A DNA stretch of 16,749 nucleotides from Christensenella sp. UBA941 (GTDB lineage Bacteria; Bacillota; Clostridia; Christensenellales; UBA941). The translations under genes and the position numbers were made by a program. The notes beneath the pieces were generated by a model. It saw only the letters and a program-made list of their open reading frames with translations. It was not told the origin of the DNA and did no database searches. This document shows positions 13,868 through 16,749 of the stretch, in pieces (position 1 is the first letter of the stretch; each line of letters begins with the position of its first letter). The DNA is taken from assembly GCA_002293365.1 (NCBI GenBank), contig DBDD01000096.1:3835-20583 (forward strand), given 5' to 3'.

Positions 13868-16749
13868 ATGGCATTGGTTCAAGGCAAGGTAGTTTATGAC
13901 GACAACAGGAATAATGACGGAAAAGGCGACGGTATTCAAAACACCACGGTCGTCTTGCAAAGAATCGACTCCGATGGCGCGGCCACGGGCCATACCGTCG
14001 CCGTAAATACGAACGAAAACGGGGATTATACGTTTAGAGACGTCCCGCAAGGCAAGTATCAGATCGTCGTGTACCATGGCTACGATAAGCTGCCAAATCC
14101 GAATTCTTCGGACGTAACGTACGATTCAGGCTCTGCTCAGGATATGATCAACGGCGGGATTGCGCCGCCTAAAAGTTCCATAAAAAACCCGAAGCCCGAC
14201 TCGACGAAAAACGATTTTGTAAACGAGTCGACGATGATCGGCGATGTTACCGGCGACTGGAAGGTAAATACATTCAACGTCGGCCCGGTCAAAGAAACGG
14301 GCTTTGGAAACAAAATACAAAGCGGCGTGAAGATTGACCCGGAAAAGCCGGATAATTTGATAACGGGCTTGGACGGGGGTAATTTCGGAACCTTGCCTAC
14401 AACTTCCCGCGTAAATACAAGGGCAGACACCGCGCCCTACGATATGGGCGCGGATTCAAAATTCACCTTTACCAACAAGCCGCCCGCCGCCGGGCAATAT
14501 ATGATTACAAACACGCGGCTATGGCGCTCGGACGCGCTGGACGGCTCGGGCAACTGGTGGAATCTTTCGGATCATACTACAGGCAACGAGACGGGTAGGT
14601 TCGCCATAGTCAACGGCGACAAGGACGGACAGGTCGTCCTATCACAAAAAGTGAGCGTCGACCCGAACAGCGCCTATCTTGTGAGTATCTGGCTTGCGAA
14701 TATTATGAAACTGGCCGGATACGGCATAGAAGGAAGCAAGGATTACCCGTACAAAAAATTTATAGAACCGCGGCTTAAGTTTCAAATCGTCGACAATAAT
14801 AACCATATACTGTACGACCAATCGCTGGGCGCGGACATGGTCGCTGATATCCATGAGTCCGAGTGGAAGCAGTTCGGCGATATCATACAAACGAAAGCCG
14901 ATACTGAATCGATTACGATAAAGCTCATCAGCACGGGCAAGGAGGGCGACGGTAACGACTACGCTATAGACGACCTGACGCTGCATAAGGTCATACTGCC
15001 GTCCGGCCTTGCCATGAAAAAAGAAGCCAATAAAACCACCGTCGCGATCGGCGATACTATCACGTATACCATCAAGATGAAAAACGTGTTCGACCGCGAT
15101 ATGACGAAATTGAGGATTGACGACCCTTTGCCGCCCGAGCTGCAGTTCGTCGAAAAGTCCGTCAAGATCGACGGCGCGGCACACGAAGACTACAATCCGA
15201 ATACCGGCTTCCCCGTCGCCGAGACTATCGCCAAGGGGCAGGAGATAACCGTCACATTCGACGCGAAGGTGGTTTCAGACCCCAGCCCGAATGCCATCGT
15301 CAATACCGCGACGGCGACGTATAACTACAACTATATCGAAGAAAACGCGCCGACACCAATATCGGAGTCGGGGTCAAGCACGCCGATTAACGTCCAGAAA
15401 AGCGCGGATCTTAGCATGGAAGTGAAGGTGGATAAGGACAACCCGAGGCCCGGCGAGGAGATAAGCTATACTATAACCAACAAAAACACGGGCCCCCAAG
15501 CGGCGGAAGCGCCGATACTGAGCTATACGCCGCCCGCGAATATTACCGATATAACGTACAGCCTCGACGGCGGGAAAACTTTTGCCCCATGGCCGGACGA
15601 CAAGAAAATCACGCTCGAAGACATTCCGAGCGGCGGTAGTAAAGAAGTAATCATCAAGGGTAAGGTTCCGGAAGACAGCGCCGGAATGATCAATAACCAT
15701 TTTGTGATCGACAGTCCGACCCACGACCCCACCGATAATAACTTTTTTGACTATGGTTCAACCATACTGCCGGTCGCGGGGCTTAAGGTTACTAAAACCG
15801 CCGACAAGGCGACCTACCTGCCCGGCGAAACGATAATCTATACGAGTACCGTGGAAAATAGCGGCCCCGCCGCCGCGAAAGCGCCGAGCGTCAGCGACAC
15901 GGTGCCTCCGAACGTCGTGGGCGCGGAGTATAGCAAGGACAACGGCGCGACATGGAGCAAATGGGAAGGTACGCTTGCTTTGGACGACATCGCGCCCAAA
16001 GCCGCGGCAACAGTGCTGATTCGCGGTACTGTCGCGACGGGCGCGACGGGCAGCTTGAATAATTTAGCGACCGTTACCACTTCGACGCCGCACCCGGACG
16101 GCGTGACAGGCGCGTGGACGGGAACAACTCAAGGCAACGGCGACCCGGCGGTCGGCAACATTGCTAAGCTGACTTCGACGAAGACGCCCGATAAGCCGAC
16201 GTATCTCCCCGGTGAAACGATCATCTACACGATTGCGATTAAGAACGACGGCACAGCGGCGGCTGCCGCCCCGACGATTACGGATACGGTCGGCGAAAAC
16301 GTCGAGAACCCGGAGTACAGCGCGGACGGCGCGCCTTGGGCGGCTTGGACCGGCACGGCGACACTCGCCGATCTTCCGGCGGGAGCGACTTCGACCGTCG
16401 TTATTACCGGTAAAGTTTCCACCGGAGCGACGGGCAGCTTAAATAACACCGCTACCACCACTACGCCAACACCCACACCGGCGGGCGCGTCGGGAGTAAG
16501 CACCGGCACTACGGCCACAGGCCCAACCGGCCCGAACGGAGCCACGGGTGTTACCGGAGTCACCGGCGCGACCGGTTCAAATCAAAACCCGTCGGTTACG
16601 GACACCGCCGACGTTACCACCGTTAAGACTTCCGACAAAGTAACCTACATGCCCGGAGACCCCATAACTTACACCATCACCGTAATCAACAAAGGCCCGG
16701 CGGCGGCGAAAGCCCCGACCGTTTCCGATACGGTTCCGAGTAATGTACA
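13868..16749 (+). CDS. DUF11-repeat surface-type protein without signal peptide (3' end outside the window)
   Basis: The frame is open from the ATG at 13868 to the window end, 960 codons. AAAGGGAG (13853-13860) lies 7 nt ahead, and an in-frame TAG at 13844 rules out extension. Residues 2-75 form an SdrD-B-like beta domain (V-Q-G-K-V-V-Y-D-D, then N-G-D-Y-T-F-R-D-V-P-Q-G-K-Y). Residues about 195-375 look like a jelly-roll binding domain (W-W-N-L, F-A-I-V-N-G, W-L-A-N, G-N-D-Y-A-I-D-D). At least five DUF11-type Ig-like repeats follow, starting near 383, 517, 635, 764 and 912, with the motif Y-x-P-G-[ED]-x-I-x-Y-T. A collagen-like G-X-T tract is inserted at 885-902. There is no N-terminal hydrophobic signal, which I recall as common in this clostridial protein type. 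Location is unsettled: cell surface or spore coat. It is divergent from the other giant gene. Confidence 0.88.
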   Translation, partial: MALVQGKVVYDDNRNNDGKGDGIQNTTVVLQRIDSDGAATGHTVAVNTNENGDYTFRDVPQGKYQIVVYHGYDKLPNPNSSDVTYDSGSAQDMINGGIAPPKSSIKNPKPDSTKNDFVNESTMIGDVTGDWKVNTFNVGPVKETGFGNKIQSGVKIDPEKPDNLITGLDGGNFGTLPTTSRVNTRADTAPYDMGADSKFTFTNKPPAAGQYMITNTRLWRSDALDGSGNWWNLSDHTTGNETGRFAIVNGDKDGQVVLSQKVSVDPNSAYLVSIWLANIMKLAGYGIEGSKDYPYKKFIEPRLKFQIVDNNNHILYDQSLGADMVADIHESEWKQFGDIIQTKADTESITIKLISTGKEGDGNDYAIDDLTLHKVILPSGLAMKKEANKTTVAIGDTITYTIKMKNVFDRDMTKLRIDDPLPPELQFVEKSVKIDGAAHEDYNPNTGFPVAETIAKGQEITVTFDAKVVSDPSPNAIVNTATATYNYNYIEENAPTPISESGSSTPINVQKSADLSMEVKVDKDNPRPGEEISYTITNKNTGPQAAEAPILSYTPPANITDITYSLDGGKTFAPWPDDKKITLEDIPSGGSKEVIIKGKVPEDSAGMINNHFVIDSPTHDPTDNNFFDYGSTILPVAGLKVTKTADKATYLPGETIIYTSTVENSGPAAAKAPSVSDTVPPNVVGAEYSKDNGATWSKWEGTLALDDIAPKAAATVLIRGTVATGATGSLNNLATVTTSTPHPDGVTGAWTGTTQGNGDPAVGNIAKLTSTKTPDKPTYLPGETIIYTIAIKNDGTAAAAAPTITDTVGENVENPEYSADGAPWAAWTGTATLADLPAGATSTVVITGKVSTGATGSLNNTATTTTPTPTPAGASGVSTGTTATGPTGPNGATGVTGVTGATGSNQNPSVTDTADVTTVKTSDKVTYMPGDPITYTITVINKGPAAAKAPTVSDTVPSNV
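15781..16749 (+). repeat. Tandem DUF11 coding repeats, period 387 bp then 444 bp
   Basis: The codons for Y-[LM]-P-G-[ED] start at 15815, 16202 and 16646. The first interval is 387 bp (129 aa) and the second is 444 bp. The extra 57 bp match the collagen-like insert. The repeats share V-x-K-T-x-D-K-x-T-Y, G-x-A-A-A-x-A-P and T-G-A-T-G-S-L-N-N at near-identical spacing, which indicates recent duplication. The last copy is cut by the window edge. Confidence 0.8.
16520..16573 (+). repeat. Collagen-like G-X-Y tract (6 triplets)
   Basis: Six in-frame triplets read GPT GPN GAT GVT GVT GAT, after a T-G-T-T-A-T run and before G-S-N-Q-N-P. Thr in the third position is the pattern of bacterial collagen-like proteins such as BclA of the Bacillus exosporium. 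It lies in the linker between two DUF11 repeats. Confidence 0.8.

Overview
The window looks like chromosomal DNA from a low-to-mid GC member of the Bacillota (Clostridia-like). The reasons are strong AGGAGG-type ribosome binding sites, TTGACA/TATAAT-type promoters, a BmrR-type MerR regulator, a cysteine-rich PAS/GAF hybrid kinase, and two very large repeat-built surface-type proteins (InlB-B/Flg_new plus MBG in one, DUF11 plus a collagen-like G-X-T tract in the other). I see no rRNA, tRNA, CRISPR array, prophage or transposase.

Layout. 1-300: the first 7 codons of a leftward gene with a good ribosome binding site and promoter, then a decayed EamA/DMT permease tail on the + strand. 293-1045 (-): a short-chain dehydrogenase with its own promoter. 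1076-1280: that promoter plus a near-perfect 35-bp palindrome. 1281-6634 (-): three genes in one direction with no terminator between them, read in the order 6634 to 1281: a small two-TM coiled-coil membrane protein, a one-domain XRE regulator, and a 1520-aa cytosolic hybrid kinase (PAS-PAS-GAF-PAS-GAF-HisKA-HATPase-REC-REC) that ends in a YcgR-like PilZN-PilZ c-di-GMP receptor. 6923-7741 (+): a divergent MerR/GyrI-like regulator. A bidirectional terminator follows it. 7850-13435 (-): a secreted 1861-aa repeat protein with a three-TM C-terminal anchor. 13868 to the right edge (+): a DUF11 repeat protein, incomplete in this window, open for 960 codons and lacking a signal peptide.

How the parts may work together. 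The most interesting section is 6123-6923. The leftward promoter of the membrane protein/XRE/kinase unit has TTGACT and TATTAT boxes 19 bp apart, with a CTCTA-N6-TAGAG dyad lying between and over them. That is the classic geometry of a MerR-activated promoter, and a MerR gene sits divergently next to it. The inference is a signalling locus in which a ligand-sensing MerR activator controls a phosphorelay protein whose output end also reads c-di-GMP. The two giant surface-type genes next door are possible outputs, but only proximity and a loosely shared TGTGACA motif in the intergenic regions support that.

Limits: domain names come from reading motifs by eye. No database or folding search was run.
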